A DNA stretch of 64,000 nucleotides from NCBI GenBank assembly GCA_964020085.1, contig OZ026606.1, positions 1,839,060-1,903,059 of the forward strand, written 5' to 3'. Positions 25,519 through 38,259 of the stretch are shown here, in pieces. The position numbers were made by a program, and so were the translations under genes. The notes beneath the pieces were generated by a model, which saw only the letters and a program-made list of their open reading frames with translations, did not search any database and was not told the DNA's origin. Source of the stretch: Micromussa lordhowensis (taxonomy: Eukaryota; Cnidaria; Anthozoa; Scleractinia; Lobophylliidae). Within the stretch, counting starts at the first letter, position 1. Each line of letters opens with the position of its first letter.

Positions 25519-26358
25519 GACTAGGTTTACACTAGAGGAGATTTTTCCGGATTCGTAAATATTTCCGGATTCATCAATTTTAGAGTATTCGGATTCGTAG
25601 GCGTTTACGCTGAAAGGATATTCGGATTCTTAACCGTTTACACACGACGACAACTTCCGGAACATTCACGATGGAATGGTCAACAACGACAGCGTTGCCT
25701 TGACAACGAGAAACGAAAAGCCGCCAAAGAGAAGGCTAAGGATAGAGTGAGATAAACTGAAGTTTTCTGTCCACTCGCTGACCACGCTACTGTCACCCAT
25801 CCTGTTGTCCCCCCAGGCATTTGGTCTGGTCTTATCCAGAACCGTCGACGTTTTCGATCGTGCCATTGTCGTCGTCTCCGATAGCTGTGTGGAGGACGTC
25901 AACATTGTTTGCGTCGATAATTTTGGTTTCTGAGGAAAATGGCGTTACCCATTATAAAAGTGATTGCCTGGACCTGTAACAGAATGAGGCAGCCAGCGAC
26001 CGCCATCAATAGTCATCATTGTGACTACGACTGTGACTACATAACTAGATCCACCATTTTGGCTCAACCGCAAACTACGAGATCGCAGGCGGAAAAATAT
26101 CCGGATTCGAGAGAAAATCGTTTACGCAACAAATGTCTCCGGATTCAAAAGTGTTCGGATTTAAAGTTCCCACTTTAAATTCCGGATTTAAAATCTCCGG
26201 AGACTTGACCAAACCGTGTAAACGGCGAAATCAATCCGGTACTAAAACAATTTCCTCTAGTGTAAACCTGGTCTAAGACTAGGTTTAGACAATTTCCTCT
26301 AGTGTAAACCTAGTCTGAGACTTAGTTTACACCAATTTCCTCTAGTGTAAACCTAGTC
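25519..26358. mobile_element. TIR DNA element with TAA target duplication
   Basis: The left end GACTAGGTTTACACTAGAGG is the reverse complement of the right end, and both are flanked by TAA (25516-25518 and 26359-26361). A 3-bp TAA/TTA duplication is typical of PIF/Harbinger-type insertions. The right terminus occurs three times in tandem (ends near 26272, 26315 and 26358). The interior has repeated ccggattc motifs and no transposase that I recognise, so the element is probably non-autonomous. Confidence 0.7.
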
Positions 26359-28243
26359 TAAGAATCAAAATTCTCAACAAGCGTGGGGCATCACAGGGTT
26401 TCACTCATCATCAAGGAAATGACGTTTACTTGCTTCCTGACAAATACAAAACTATGAACCCTATTTCAGAATTCGCATCATTAACCTATTGCTGTTATTA
26501 TTGTAAAGAAATGTCCGTCTTTCCCCCACAATCTACGCCACTTCGATTGTGAACGCGGAGCAACTTAACGTCAAGAGCCACTTACTTCAAAAAAATCTGA
26601 ATTTGTGGGAGGATTTGAATCTGAACCCCGCGTAAGGTCGTTGGGAAACTAAAAGGGGATATTGGTAAGCCACATCGTCCAACTCTGTCGGTAAGCAAGT
26701 AATAGAGAAGTAAAACTCGAGCATGGCGTACGAGAAACCCACGCACTCCAGTGCGTGGGTATCTCGTATCTCCCATGTCCTTAGATTTTCAATTGTTACA
26801 AAGGAAACCCAGCTGTGTTCAATCTTTAAGGACTTTATTCCAAATAAGTCCACTTCTGACAACTTTCGACAAAAAGATTGACCAACTATCGACGACTTTT
26901 CTACTAGAAACTGATGCACGTGACTTACTTTATAAGCTAGTGTAGATTTTACTTCCAATTTACAACTTCCCGATGTAGAAATACGTAGGAATCTGACCCA
27001 TCCCGAGATAAATTGTACGTAACAATATTGACACGAATCCTAGACACGAGTAAGCAGACCAATTTCGGACTTAACATCCTGGATTTGTAGCGGTTTTGAA
27101 TGTCGTACGAATATAAGTTTAAAGTTCAACTCATCATTGACGGAATACCTACGTAGCATGCTATAACCAATCAGAACTCACTTTCTATTTTCAACCAATC
27201 AATAGCAGCAACAGAAATCGTTTTCCCGCGCTTGACCCGGGTTGCATGTTTTCCCGCGCTTGGCACCGGTTGCATGCCCTGAGTTCTGATTGGCTCACTG
27301 CATGATTTGTATGTTCATGATTGGCCAGATATCATTAATCCTCTTTTTTAAACTTTCGATCAAAACAGTTACCATTAAACGAATGTGTAAAGAGTGCGGT
27401 TCAACACGAATTTGCAAACACTCTTTGTTTAGCCGTTAAGTCTCCCGATTCCTTTCAAGACTCGATCTGCCAATTATCGAAGATCTCAGTGTTTACTTTT
27501 CAGTCAACCGCGCACATTTACAGTTCACATCACGACAAGTGAAACCACAAATGAGACGCTGATTATAAACGATAAAAAACTGCGCAACAAAATAGAATGC
27601 CAGCGTAGTATAACAAACAACAGGCCGGCATACGCGTGAATACGATCAAACAAGTGGATTAAAATAGTATTTCACAGACTAAAAATCAGATTCAGTTGAA
27701 GCCTGGCTTGTGAATGATTGTTCTCATATTAAATTCAGCATTTCTCAGTTCGTATTAAAATCCAAAACTCGCGAAAGCAAAGTACCCTTCCTTAAAGGAG
27801 GATTTTTCCTCCCACTGAAACGAGGAAAAGAATTTAAATGAATTGCAAACGCAAATATAAGAGCTCCTATAAAAAAGGAGCCATAAAAAGATTCGATTCA
27901 GCGGTCCACGGCTGACAGAACAAAGCAAGCCCTTAAGAAGCAACCCATTTGGGCGCCATGTTGGACTACGATTTTCCGAAGCCAAACCGAACTTGCTTCG
28001 AGCAATTCGCGGGAACTCCTCGGGAAAGTTCACCTTTGATAACTGGAGACCGTATTGTCCAATATGGCACCCAGCAGCATAAACTTTCCTAGGCCAAACA
28101 ACTCATGTCACTCCACTATCGCATGGATTGAAGTCTCGAACAAGTCTCAAACAAGGTCTATATTACTCTCCATACCTCATCCCTTCTTGAGTCCAAACCT
28201 TGATAAAACGCAATAAAAACCACGTACGAATCCAGTAAAAGCG
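26359..28243. other. Intergenic, 3' flank of the dsRBD gene
   Basis: No gene is seen. Around 27210-27280 a unit of about 30 bases starting ttttcccgcgcttg and ending ttgcatg is present twice in tandem with small changes, flanked by copies of ctgattgg-type sequence. A short perfect inverted pair (gagatacccacgcactcca-type) lies near 26738-26772. The remainder is unassigned. Confidence 0.4.
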
Positions 28244-31200
28244 TTAAGCGATTCCCAAAGCTTTCAGCGCCACATTGGCTGCCGTTTGTTCGGAGCCTTT
28301 CTTGGTATTGCAGCCGCCACTTGTGTATGCTGACCCCGCTACCTTCACCGTGCAGGTGAAGACGCCATTTTCTCGATTACTGGAGTAAACAGGCATGTCA
28401 AGCTTGGACTTCTGGCAATATTCCTGAAGCTTGTTCTTGTGTGAGGTGAACGTGGTCGGTTTGGCCGTGGTCAGAGGCTCTGAGGGCGGTAACACAGGCG
28501 CAGAAATCTTCTGCACTGTTGGAGTGGAAGATTGTTGAAATGGAGGTGTGGATGTGTTCGGAACTGCAGTTGTGGAAATCTGTTCAACTGCCGTATTTGC
28601 TGAAAGCAGATAAGGAATCAATTAAAAATAAAACAACATGACAATGAAGGGGAATGACGTCAGGTACTCAACACCGACTTCGTTCCCAGGGTCTCTCCAG
28701 AAGCGGGAAGAAGAGACCCTGGGGACAAGCTTCTTCATTGCCCTTCGACAACCCTCTCTAAACACGCGTCTAAGTATACCCTTCTCGTTATCCGTCCATA
28801 GCAGCCACAAATTTTCTCCCCGTAAAATACCACTTAAACCGTCCATGTAGCACAAGCTATCCACAATGCCGCATTTCATCAAATGAACACCGCGGACTTG
28901 TCTGTAGGTATCGCCCATTCGGTCCTTACTACGGTGCGAAGTTGCTTTAAACAAAATCGTGTTTAAATATAGGATTGTTGTTGTTGACGTTGTTTCCATT
29001 TTTTCAGCGTAGCTTTGACGAATTTTATTTTTTTATGTATTTTAATCCAGGATTAGTCTCAAAGTTGAATTCCGCATCACAAGTTATAAAATTTTCTTTT
29101 CTTTATTGACACGAACTAAACATGCCTAGTCTAAGTCAACACGAATTACACAGGCCCTGGCAACACACACACATACTTCTTTATTTGACAATACAGGTTC
29201 TGGAATAGATCCGATGCTAAAAACCGTACAGTAGAACCAGGTTATCTCGAACTCAAATCATTTCCCCTTGCTCTTAGACATACTATTTCGGTCACTCACT
29301 ATTGGCTATGCTGATTTTCCCTTTCGTAAACGGTCGATGCCATAATTGTAACCAAGTTTTTCGGAGTGGACAATGCCACACCTGCTGGCGTTTAGGCCTA
29401 GACTAGGTCGAAACTGGTTATAACTTGGTGATAGACTAAAACGCGCCCACCAAATGCTACATTGTTCACTTTCACACTGGTTTGCTTGCGGTTAGCTTTC
29501 CTTTGTTGGTTCGGTCAATACCATCAGTAAAAGAGACTTAAAAAAGTCATCTTTTTACAACTAAATTTTGCGGCATTTGGCGGATCAACCTGGTGGTGTA
29601 GTGGTAAGAGAGGGATGTTAGCATGCGTGAGATTTTGGATTCGATACTGGATGGTGACTTGCAACTTTTTTTTCCTTTAATTTGATGGAAAACAAATTCA
29701 TTGATAGAATTGTCGCGAAAATGGAGACGACCGTTTACGAAAAGGGAAAAGTGCATCGGCTTATCTCGAAACCTCGACAAGTTGCCGGCCCGGTTGCCGG
29801 GCAAGTTGGAGACGCGGGGTCAAACTGTACCTCCTTGTTCTGTGATGATGAAAAAAAACCCATCAAGTCTAAAAAATCTCTCGGAAAGCAGAGCTTACGT
29901 ACGAAACAATTTTAAGGTTTCATCGAAACAGGACTAGAGACAAAACGCGTTTGAGTTCATTCTCTAGGGCTAGGTATTTCACATTGGGTCTAAAATACTC
30001 GCTCCGTAATGATGTCAATTGGTCACCGGAGATCGCGCGTTTATCTCCCAATAAAATTGCACGATACACGTATGCTCCGGAAATCCCAATGAAGTTATTT
30101 TAATATCCAACCACGCTCGTTGATCCTATGAAAAGCTACTTGAAATGAATGAACGCTACTAGTTAACGAATACGCGTCCAAACAAAGCGGTTTTTAGTCT
30201 ACATGATTTGCGAAGAGCACTACAATAGCTCTATTACCGACGAAAAGTATTCAACATACATGTTTATACGTTCTCAGGCAGATTTCTTGTTTCAAGGATA
30301 AAAATAGCAAAAAAAAAATATTCACAGCAGGAATCTTGCGATGAAAAGAAGCTTTGTCCAAAACACTCAGTGCAGTACTCCGTAGTAGGTTATGTTCTTA
30401 TCACTCGCCGTGATGTACACAGTGAAAATCAAATTGAGTACTAACTCAAATATTATTATAGTTTAAAGGCTTCCTTTGCTTTATGACGAGAACAACAACT
30501 ATGATGTATCTAATTACTATGCCACGCGTCCGTACAGGAACGGCCAACCAGACCAGACGGTGTTCCTTATCAGACAATGCTCAGATGATAAAACAACATG
30601 CCAAGGTGATAAGTTGACTAAGTTTGTCTGCGTGTCAAGGTTGTGTCACTGACGTGTCTGCCGCCTGCTCTTCCTATTGTCTATGCCTGGAGACTGTGTA
30701 AAAACAGATTTGTGTTGTAGAGCGATTCTCGTAATCCCGGAATTCCGAGACATCATTCGATTTCTGACAAACAAAGGTTTGGGTATCCACAAAAACGAAG
30801 AAAACCTTCTTCCAGTCTTGTTGAACGTCCAGAAACAAAAGCAAAACGTGTTGATGTAACATAACACGCTACTATTATCTCAATGCTTAACATTCCGTAG
30901 TCGCGTCCCCGCCTCCTAACCCGCCCCCAGTAGTCATCGCGTGGAACGTGGGGGACGCGAGAAAAGGTCATCATGCTCGCGCGCATGTTACACATTCTAG
31001 ATCCCAGAGCCCTTCCTTTAACGCATGTGATCGCCTATTCACAGGCTACGAGAGAGAGAAACGCGCTAGGGGCAATCGTGCTTAATAGGCCATTTCCGAA
31101 TTACTTCTTTCTCAAAGTGAGTCTTGATGCCCATCCTTTCATATGAAAATCAGATTTAACTCACAGGCAAATTAAACTCATTTAATCGCTTGGATAGAGA

Positions 31201-31900
31201 GGCTTAGGTCAACTCGGAAATGGGTTATTAGTTCTACTCTACTGGTTTTCTAGCACAAAGCTTCCTAAGATGCCATCAAAGTAAAGAATACAACACCAAT
31301 GAAACCCTACCAATACATATGCAAAGATTTTTCCAGAAACACCTTGACCGAGACTCTGCAAAGCTGGCTTGTTTCAGGATAGTTCACAACGATCTACAAC
31401 ACTACACACTTGAATTTCTGATAGTGAGGCAAACTAGAATCAAACTAGAATCAAGAAAATCACCATTTAGGAAGTCTCGATGTACTACCAGAACTATAAT
31501 TTAAGGAAACAGTTGACAATCAGTAGGGAGAACTTGTGTCTTGAGCGATGGATTGAAAGAGTTACACTCACTTTTTTGTAAGAATATTTTTTATGGTCCA
31601 AGCTAAACATTCTTATTTTGCTGCTGATGTTAAGCTGAAAATAGTGTTGTGAATATTCTCGGGTTACAGCGAATGGCATTTCCGTTGTATTGACCTGCGT
31701 TGAAGTACTTTTGGAGCCACACTACAGGCAATATAGCCTAACATGAATACGACACACATACCCGTAACTTGTTGCAGAAATGTTATCAGCATCGAACATA
31801 CGGCTAGGACTGGTTTTGTTGTCTTTTGGCTAGCTTTGCCGTTTAGATAAAGGTTTATTATATGGTTTATTTTATTCGCAAATTTTCAACACACAAAATC

Positions 31901-31932
<32 letters not shown>

Positions 31933-34900
31933 TTCTTAAAATGTTCTTCAAATTTCGCAAATTACAGCCTGGATATTCTTACAAATTACATTCCTATAAA
32001 GAAAAAAGAGTGCGTTCATTGCTGTCAGCTTTAGACTCGAGTGTTTTTAAGCCTATATGTACCTCTCATGGTACTGTTTCTCTTCTTTGGGTGTCCTTTA
32101 TTAAAGTACCGGTAGACTGTTTTCTTAGAGGCCACAATGGAAGTTTTTGTTTAGCCCAGTTGTCAAAACAACAGTACTGACATTAAACAATTATTGGATG
32201 AGGTTTTTGTGATATCCAGAATAATCAAGGTCGAGGTAAGGGTTATCAGCCGAAGCCAAAGGCTGAGGCTGATAACCCTTACCGAGTCCTTGATTATTCT
32301 GGATATCACAAAAACCGAATCTAATAATTGTTTTATTATACATTGAACGAACGCAAAAACTTGGAAGTCATGTTTCTGCTTCTTCACTGACGGCAAGCAA
32401 CACGAATCGCGCGAAATTGACATGATTACCCTTGGAAATCATGCACTGCGGTCATACATGACATGATAACCCGTGACCTTGACATGATTACCCGTGACCT
32501 TGACATGATTATTGTATAATCTGCAGTTATGACGTCACGAGCGCTGATTTCGAAAATTCACTGTAGGCTTTAGGTCAATCAGAAAAGAGTTAGCGAGTTG
32601 AATGTATAATAACACTAATTATCACATCAACAATAATTGGTTCACAATGTACATGCTTTGAATGAAGAGTGATTTGGGTTAAACAGCTATAAGGTTATAG
32701 CTACATTTCCAAAATGAAAGGTGTATGAATAGAAATTTCCATACATAAGACTGCTTTAAAACAAGTATCCAAGTCTGTGGTGAAACTACAGTCTTGCATG
32801 TACATTTAGTACCTACTTCGGCTAATAAAGTAAAAGACTTCTTTCCTCGTAGAGAAAAATTCAAAATGTTGAAAATCAATGGTAACTATTTCTAAATAGT
32901 GCCTATGGAATCACTGTGGATTGCATACATGTAGTGAACAAGTAAGACAAACCAGTGCGTTGTTCTTAATTGTATTGTATTATAATTTAATCTATTGTTA
33001 TGTGGATATAATACAATACAGTGCTATGCATAAATTTGTCAGAGTATTGGACAATCCTCAGAAACTGTGTTGCTGGGAGTATTACAAGATAATTTGGTTT
33101 TATGAACTGAGTTGATAATGTGAATAACCGTAAAGAGATTCAACAGCTGATGTTTCGAGTGTTAGCCCTACGTCGGAGCAAATACACTTGATCCAGAGGC
33201 CACCACACTAACCATCAGGCCATCATGCCTCCCCTATGTGTAATTATAGTATTTTGAACAATTTACACAACTGAAGTTATTTTTGCACTATTCTTACAAC
33301 TAAAATAAGCCTTACTTGTGGTGGAAACAGTAGCTGTAGACGTCGCAGCAGCACTAGATTCTGTGGTTTTATCCTGTATTGAAGTAAGCTGCCTGCACTG
33401 TTCAATATAATCGTGAAAACTCGGAGCTGGCGGGGGACACTGGTTCAACATGTGAAGAACAACTTGAGCTGCATTCTGTTCTGCCTGCTTTTTAGTTGGC
33501 TGTGGGCCATTGCTTTTATAAACTTTGCTGTTGAAGATGACAGTGGTGATGAAACCCTTGCCATTCTCTACTTTCTCATTGTCGTAGGACGGAATGGAAA
33601 GGCGAAACTTTTGGCAGAATTCATTCAGTCTGCTCTTAAAGGAGGAGGCTACAGGTGCTGTTGAATCAAGTTTGATCCGTTTTCCAGATGAGTCATGAAT
33701 CATACTGTTGTCTATAGCAGGTCGCTTAATCACTGCAAAAGCAACATAACTTTTGTCAGTAAATATTGTTAATGTTAAACCATGTTAATGCTGCATTATT
33801 CTTTCCGAGCCACTTAAAAGTTAGAAAAAATACCAAATAGTGGTGGCCTGGCCTCAAACTCTAGGTATATTGATTTGTTGTATAGCACATGTTAGTGTCA
33901 GTGATACTACAGTATAAGGTTTAAGAAACCATAATAAGCAAATTATGTTCTAATGTGTAGATTTAGCCAAGCCCAAAAGCAGAGCTCCTGATTGCAATAA
34001 TTAACCATAAAGGAAAAAGAGGATTTATTTTTCTTGGATCAGAAAATTAAGAAATGACCAATTGTGAGCACGTAATTGTTCAGTGTGTAGTTTTGCTATT
34101 TTTTCCGGTTACCCAATAGGTATAACCAAGATTGTAGAAATTACATACCCAATATCAGAGACTTTCCAAAATATGATTGTGCAAGGAATATGTCAAAAAA
34201 AAATGAACAACGTGCCATGGGTTAATTTGCAGCGAAATTTGCTTTTGCACGTACTCCATCCTTTTCCCCAAGCCTACGATCTATGGTCACACAATACTGG
34301 ATAACTTATTTTGACAGCTGTCAATTAACCATAACATGGATGTCCAATATCAAACATGGTAATGGTGCTACTCTTTTATTTTTCAAAGTATTGAGCTTGG
34401 CGTACAGATGTATGTACGATGGCGCGCAGGAGCTCCACTATAATTGTGTGCAGGCAAAAAAACTCCATACCCCCACCAAGGAGGGATTTGGGAATTTTGT
34501 AGGGATGGGAAGTGGGGGTCAAAGACAAATTCCACAGGGGAGGGGTTAATGGATGGCCTTATTAACAGCGGAAAAATTGAGGTGGCTCTGAACCTACTCC
34601 ACAGAATATTTTTAAACTTTGCAAAAGTTGCATCTTAGCATGCTTATCATAATTCAATAATAAAAAATAGGGGTCACCGAGCTCGTTTTCGAGTTATAAG
34701 TGCTCAAAGCTAAAATTAAGGGTGTTTTTAGCAGATCATATTGTTGCTATGGTAACCTATTGTGCCACAAATTGGACACCAACATGTTTACCAATGATTG
34801 GGCAGTTTTTTGATACAATAATTTTGGCATCAACCGACATAGAGTGGTTTTAATGATCCATCAAAGTCTACGTCTTGGAAAGTGCTGGAAACTGTTTTGA

Positions 34901-37900
34901 GCCACCTTAAATCAGCAGTCTACTCTCACTGACAACAGTTTGCAGTATTGTTCAGATAGTTGTTTTGATTTTGAAACATTTCTACGAGCGCCTGTGTGTG
35001 AAGAAGTCTTAACAGTTTTTACAATGACGTGTCAGGGTCTCTATATTTTTCCAAGGAAGACTCAAAGTAAAACAGAGTCCTGGAAATCTTTTCAGGGAAA
35101 TCGCTAGATTTTGTCTCTGTGATCTGTCGGCCTGAGAGATTTGATGTGAGGAAAACACAAGGCCATTGAACTAAATCAATACTTGGCTAGTAAAAAAGAA
35201 CTGTTTGGCTAGTAACATCTAAGTTGTTACCAGCCACAAGGCTAGTAAGTTGAAAAGTTAGTGTCAAGCCCTGCTATTAGCAATTTAGGAAGGGTGGGGG
35301 GTTATTTTCCCCTGGAAATTCCAGGGACTTGGAAGGGGGTCTTATCCCAGTTATGTCAAATCATGTGGATGTTTTCTGGGACTACACAGTGTCTGTTAAA
35401 CAATTTTTTTAGAGCAACTGAATTTCATATCAAACCAGAATACAATAGTTAACCTGGAGTAAGAACAAAGATTGGATTTCTGGCAACTCTCTCAATGTGA
35501 ATCAATAGCTACTTATATGAATATGGCAAACCTATTACATTGATAAACTACGCTTCCCAGTTGAACACGTCACCACACAAGTTTCCACACAAAGTTTTGA
35601 CGTCAACACTTGAACGTTTCCAGTGGCAAAGAGAATGTATCCAATGGACACAAAGCATGCAAAGACTCGACTCGGCTCTTAGGCAGCGCATTTTGGTTCA
35701 GTTGTGCTTTCTGTTATTGTTGATTTATAAATTGTGTTTTTTCCTATAGCTCCAACATCAAACATGGAGTTTCAAGTTAAAGTTGAGTATGTGAAAGACA
35801 AGTGGATAACCTTCATTGTTTCATTGAGTCGTCTCGCTAGTGCTACTGAGTACCATTCTAAAGATTTAGTTGAGGACGTAAAAAGTTGCTGCACGACACT
35901 GCATTATTTGAATGAAATGACCATTACACTGCATTATTTAGATGACGACGTTGCCATTGGAAATGTCAAAGTTTTGATGTCAAAAATTTGTGTCAAAACT
36001 TACAAGGTGTCCCGCTCAACTGGGAAGCGTAGTAAATGTCTAGCATATGTGTATATATTAAAATAATGATGATTGATATTCATTGAGAACTTGTTGTATT
36101 CTGTAGAGCCTGGGAGCAACAAAACTCACTTATCCCCTAGTTCAACAACAGCTTCAACCTTCGAATTTTAATTGATTAGGATGTGCATTGTGTTGTTCCA
36201 GAAAAAAATACAAACCCCTCCCACTGAGGGTTTGTTGTAGAGCTCACACTTTGTTGAAAGATGCAGTAACACTAAGTGGTTTATATCTGTTGTGAAAAGC
36301 GTACTTGCATGTAAGCTTTATTTGTTGTGAAACGCTAACTTTTAGTCTTTATTTCATTGTTTTCCCTATATTCAGGGGTCACCAGTTATTTTAAATTGGT
36401 TGGGAACAAAACAAATATCTGTTCATGGGAAGGATATTCAAAGCCTCAAAGAATTGGACAGTGTTTTAAAGTCATGCCGCTTTCAGTTTTTAGACAGCTG
36501 TAGAAAAAATTAGAGTGTTTATTTTTATTTGGAGGGTATAACAAAACACTTTGACCTTAGAACTTAGTTTTGTTGGTCAGGGCCGGGTTGTTCGAAAGCC
36601 TGTTAACGCTAACCTAGGATTAAAAGTTAACTGAAGCATTGATTGTTCTTGTATAAAAATGTTTTTCGCGTCCTATTTTTTGTTTAGTTTGAGATTATTC
36701 AAATTCAAAAGGGAAGGCCAAACAATGTAAAGAGAAAACCTATCCGAAAAGTTGCAAAACTGGAATCAAAATTCTCGCTAACCCTGGGTTAGCTTAATCG
36801 GGCTTTGAACAACCCGGCCCAGGTAATTATGGGTACAATGTTATCTAGCTTTACTGTACCTGTAGCCGTTTTCACATCAAACTTGACAGAAGAGTCAATC
36901 AACCCAAGATTTATTAAGGCTGTGTAAGCAGCTCCTTGCTCAGCCTCTTTGCGATCTCCTTGGATTCCTGCACTTTTAAAGATATTATTTGCCACCTCAA
37001 CCTTAGCTGAGTAGCCAAAACTATTTTTCCATGTGGTGTATGAAGGAACAGGCAACTGCTGCTTTTGACAACATTCTTGGAGACTGTTCTTAAAGGAAAT
37101 GAAGTTTACTTGTCCGGGGATAGCAGCTGCAAATAGAAATTAAAGAAAGAAGATAAAACGTAGTGTGGGCAAAAATGCATGCTAATGGTGAAAAATGTAG
37201 TACAGTGTAGATGCAAGACAATCTAGGGAATCCTTTTCATACAAGTACTGAGGCAAAGTTTTATGTACATGTACTTGTCCAAAGCAAATTTAGACCTGTC
37301 CCAGTTTTAGTGCAACCCTACACTTTATATACCCCTTATCTAGGTCCTTTTGACATACCTTTAACCACAGTGCTCTTTTCTTTCTGCTTTGCTGAATAAT
37401 AACTTGTGTGATTCACTTGACCAGCCTTTGAAACTGGATCTGTTGTAGAGTTTTGATTATTTGGCTTCGTAACATTAGTTCCTGGGGTTGACTGATTGCT
37501 GTTCGTGTTTCCAACAGTTCCTGGTGTGGTTGAACCACCTCTACCATGGTTGCCACCCCTAACAGCACTCAACCATTTGGCTGTACCTCTACCATTGCTG
37601 GCTGTATTTCCACCTCGTCCATTAGCTGTTCCATTGGAGGCACCTCTTGTTGTCCTTGTTCCTCCACGGGCTCCTCTGTTAGCTGCTCCTCTGCTAGGCC
37701 CTCCCCTACTAGGTGCTCCTCTAAATGTACCAGGAGCTCCCCTTCCTGAATTCGCACCCCTACCATTACTTGCTCCCCTACTTGAGGAACCCCTTGTTTG
37801 ATTTGCACCGCGAGAGCCCATTATTCCTCTAGATGAAGCTTCGCCCCTACCACCAGGTAAACCTCTACCTCGGTTACCACCTCGTCCATCTCCGCCTCTC

Positions 37901-38259
37901 CCTCTCCCTCTAGAAGGTCCATTTGAAGGGTAGGGAGGAGGAGGGGGTGGTATGTCAAAGTCATCATCAGCAAATGAACGTGGTGGAGGAAAGCCCTTAT
38001 CCCAAGGTGCAGGCCTGGAAGGACCATCATCTCTGGCCCAAGGAGGAGGTGGTGTTAAAGGACGATCATCCCAGAATCTTGGTGGCCGTCCAGGTGGAGG
38101 TGGTGGCGATGGCGGATGTCCAAAGTGGTTGCGGTGCTCCCATGGAGGAGAAGGAGGTGGTCGGTGATCCATCCCATCATGAAACTCTGGTGGTGGTGGT
38201 GGAGGAGGGAATGGTCTGTCTCTGAATCCCCGTGGGGAAGGTGCTCCCCTTCTTTGCAT
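28244..38259 (-). CDS. HYL1/DRB-like protein with RGG region and three dsRBDs
   Basis: Four coding exons were read in transcript order: 38259-37359, 37126-36860, 33732-33316 and 28599-28244. All join in phase to give 646 aa. Residues 1-120 are rich in Pro, Arg and Gly (many PPPPP runs), about 115-245 is RGG/RG-rich, and three double-stranded RNA-binding domains follow at about 310-378, 421-487 and 579-646. Each begins FK/HKxxLxExCQKxxLxxPxY. Their third motifs read RKEAEQGAA, KKQAEQNAA and KKGSEQTAA, with Glu where animal TRBP/PACT domains have Lys (KKxAK), a pattern like plant DRB/HYL1 proteins. Plant HYL1 assists Dicer-like processing of microRNA precursors, and HYL1-like proteins are reported in the anemone Nematostella. 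An in-frame TAA directly precedes the ATG. KRIK near residue 407 may be part of a nuclear signal. TARBP2/PRKRA is the main alternative. No catalytic domain is present. Confidence 0.88.
28683..28736. repeat. Short inverted repeat, cgttcccagggtctctc family
   Basis: cgttcccagggtctctc near 28683 is followed about 15 bases later by its near complement agagaccctggggac. A second copy of the same opening sequence occurs near 24040. Two copies in one window point to a dispersed short palindromic repeat. This one is in the last intron of the HYL1/DRB-like gene. Confidence 0.5.
29588..29660 (+). repeat. tRNA-like SINE head
   Basis: TGGTGTAGTGGTAAGAG resembles a pol III A box, and about 30 bases later GGATTCGATAC resembles a B box. 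There is no complete acceptor stem or convincing anticodon arm, so this is read as a tRNA-derived SINE fragment, not a tRNA gene. It lies in the last intron of the HYL1/DRB-like gene. Confidence 0.45.
31083..31230. mobile_element. Small TIR MITE, aatagg/cccatttccga family
   Basis: The left end TAATAGGCCATTTCCGA and right end TCGGAAATGGGTTATTA are inverted repeats enclosing about 110 bases. A shorter relative occurs at 47790-47847. It is non-coding and intronic. Confidence 0.55.
32192..32610 (+). mobile_element. Hairpin-headed repeat, copy 1
   Basis: The element starts with a perfect-arm hairpin of about 120 bases (gatatccagaataatcaagg ... and complement, centre near 32258). A body follows containing cttcactgacggcaagcaac, repeated tgacatgattaccc motifs and gaaaattcactg. 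The same order and motifs occur reversed at 39365-40262. No coding sequence is seen. It lies in the intron between the last two coding exons of the HYL1/DRB-like gene. Confidence 0.65.
33194..33235 (-). repeat. SINE head fragment
   Basis: On the minus strand, GGCCTGATGGTTAGTGTGG matches the start of a tRNA-like pol III A box and resembles the SINE at 2556. The B box is not clear, so this is a fragment. Confidence 0.35.
35547..36033. mobile_element. MITE with long terminal inverted repeats
   Basis: The left end begins ACTACGCTTCCCAGTTGA and the right end is its complement. Similarity between the ends continues inward for about 85 bases with small gaps, through ttttgacgtca/tttccagtggcaa and their complements. 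Total length is 487 bases. The 110-codon open frame at 35734-36066 runs across it and is therefore read as chance. It is intronic in the HYL1/DRB-like gene. Confidence 0.65.
36580..36820. mobile_element. MITE, GGGCCGGGTTGTTC family
   Basis: The left end GGGCCGGGTTGTTCGAAAGC and right end gctttgaacaacccggccc are inverted repeats. Inner inverted motifs gttaacgctaacctaggatt and taaccctgggttagcttaa extend the symmetry. A related internal segment (ggccaaacaat ... gcctaatcgggct) recurs inside the element ending at 43759. It begins 40 bases past the donor of the exon that encodes dsRBD1. Confidence 0.7.

Noticed and set aside
25666..25905. 79-codon minus-strand frame inside the TAA-flanked TIR element
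   Set aside because: No transposase or DNA-binding motif that I can recognise. Treated as chance within a non-autonomous element.
35734..36066. 110-codon open frame inside the dsRBD gene intron
   Set aside because: It lies largely within the long-TIR MITE at 35547-36033 and on the strand opposite the host gene.
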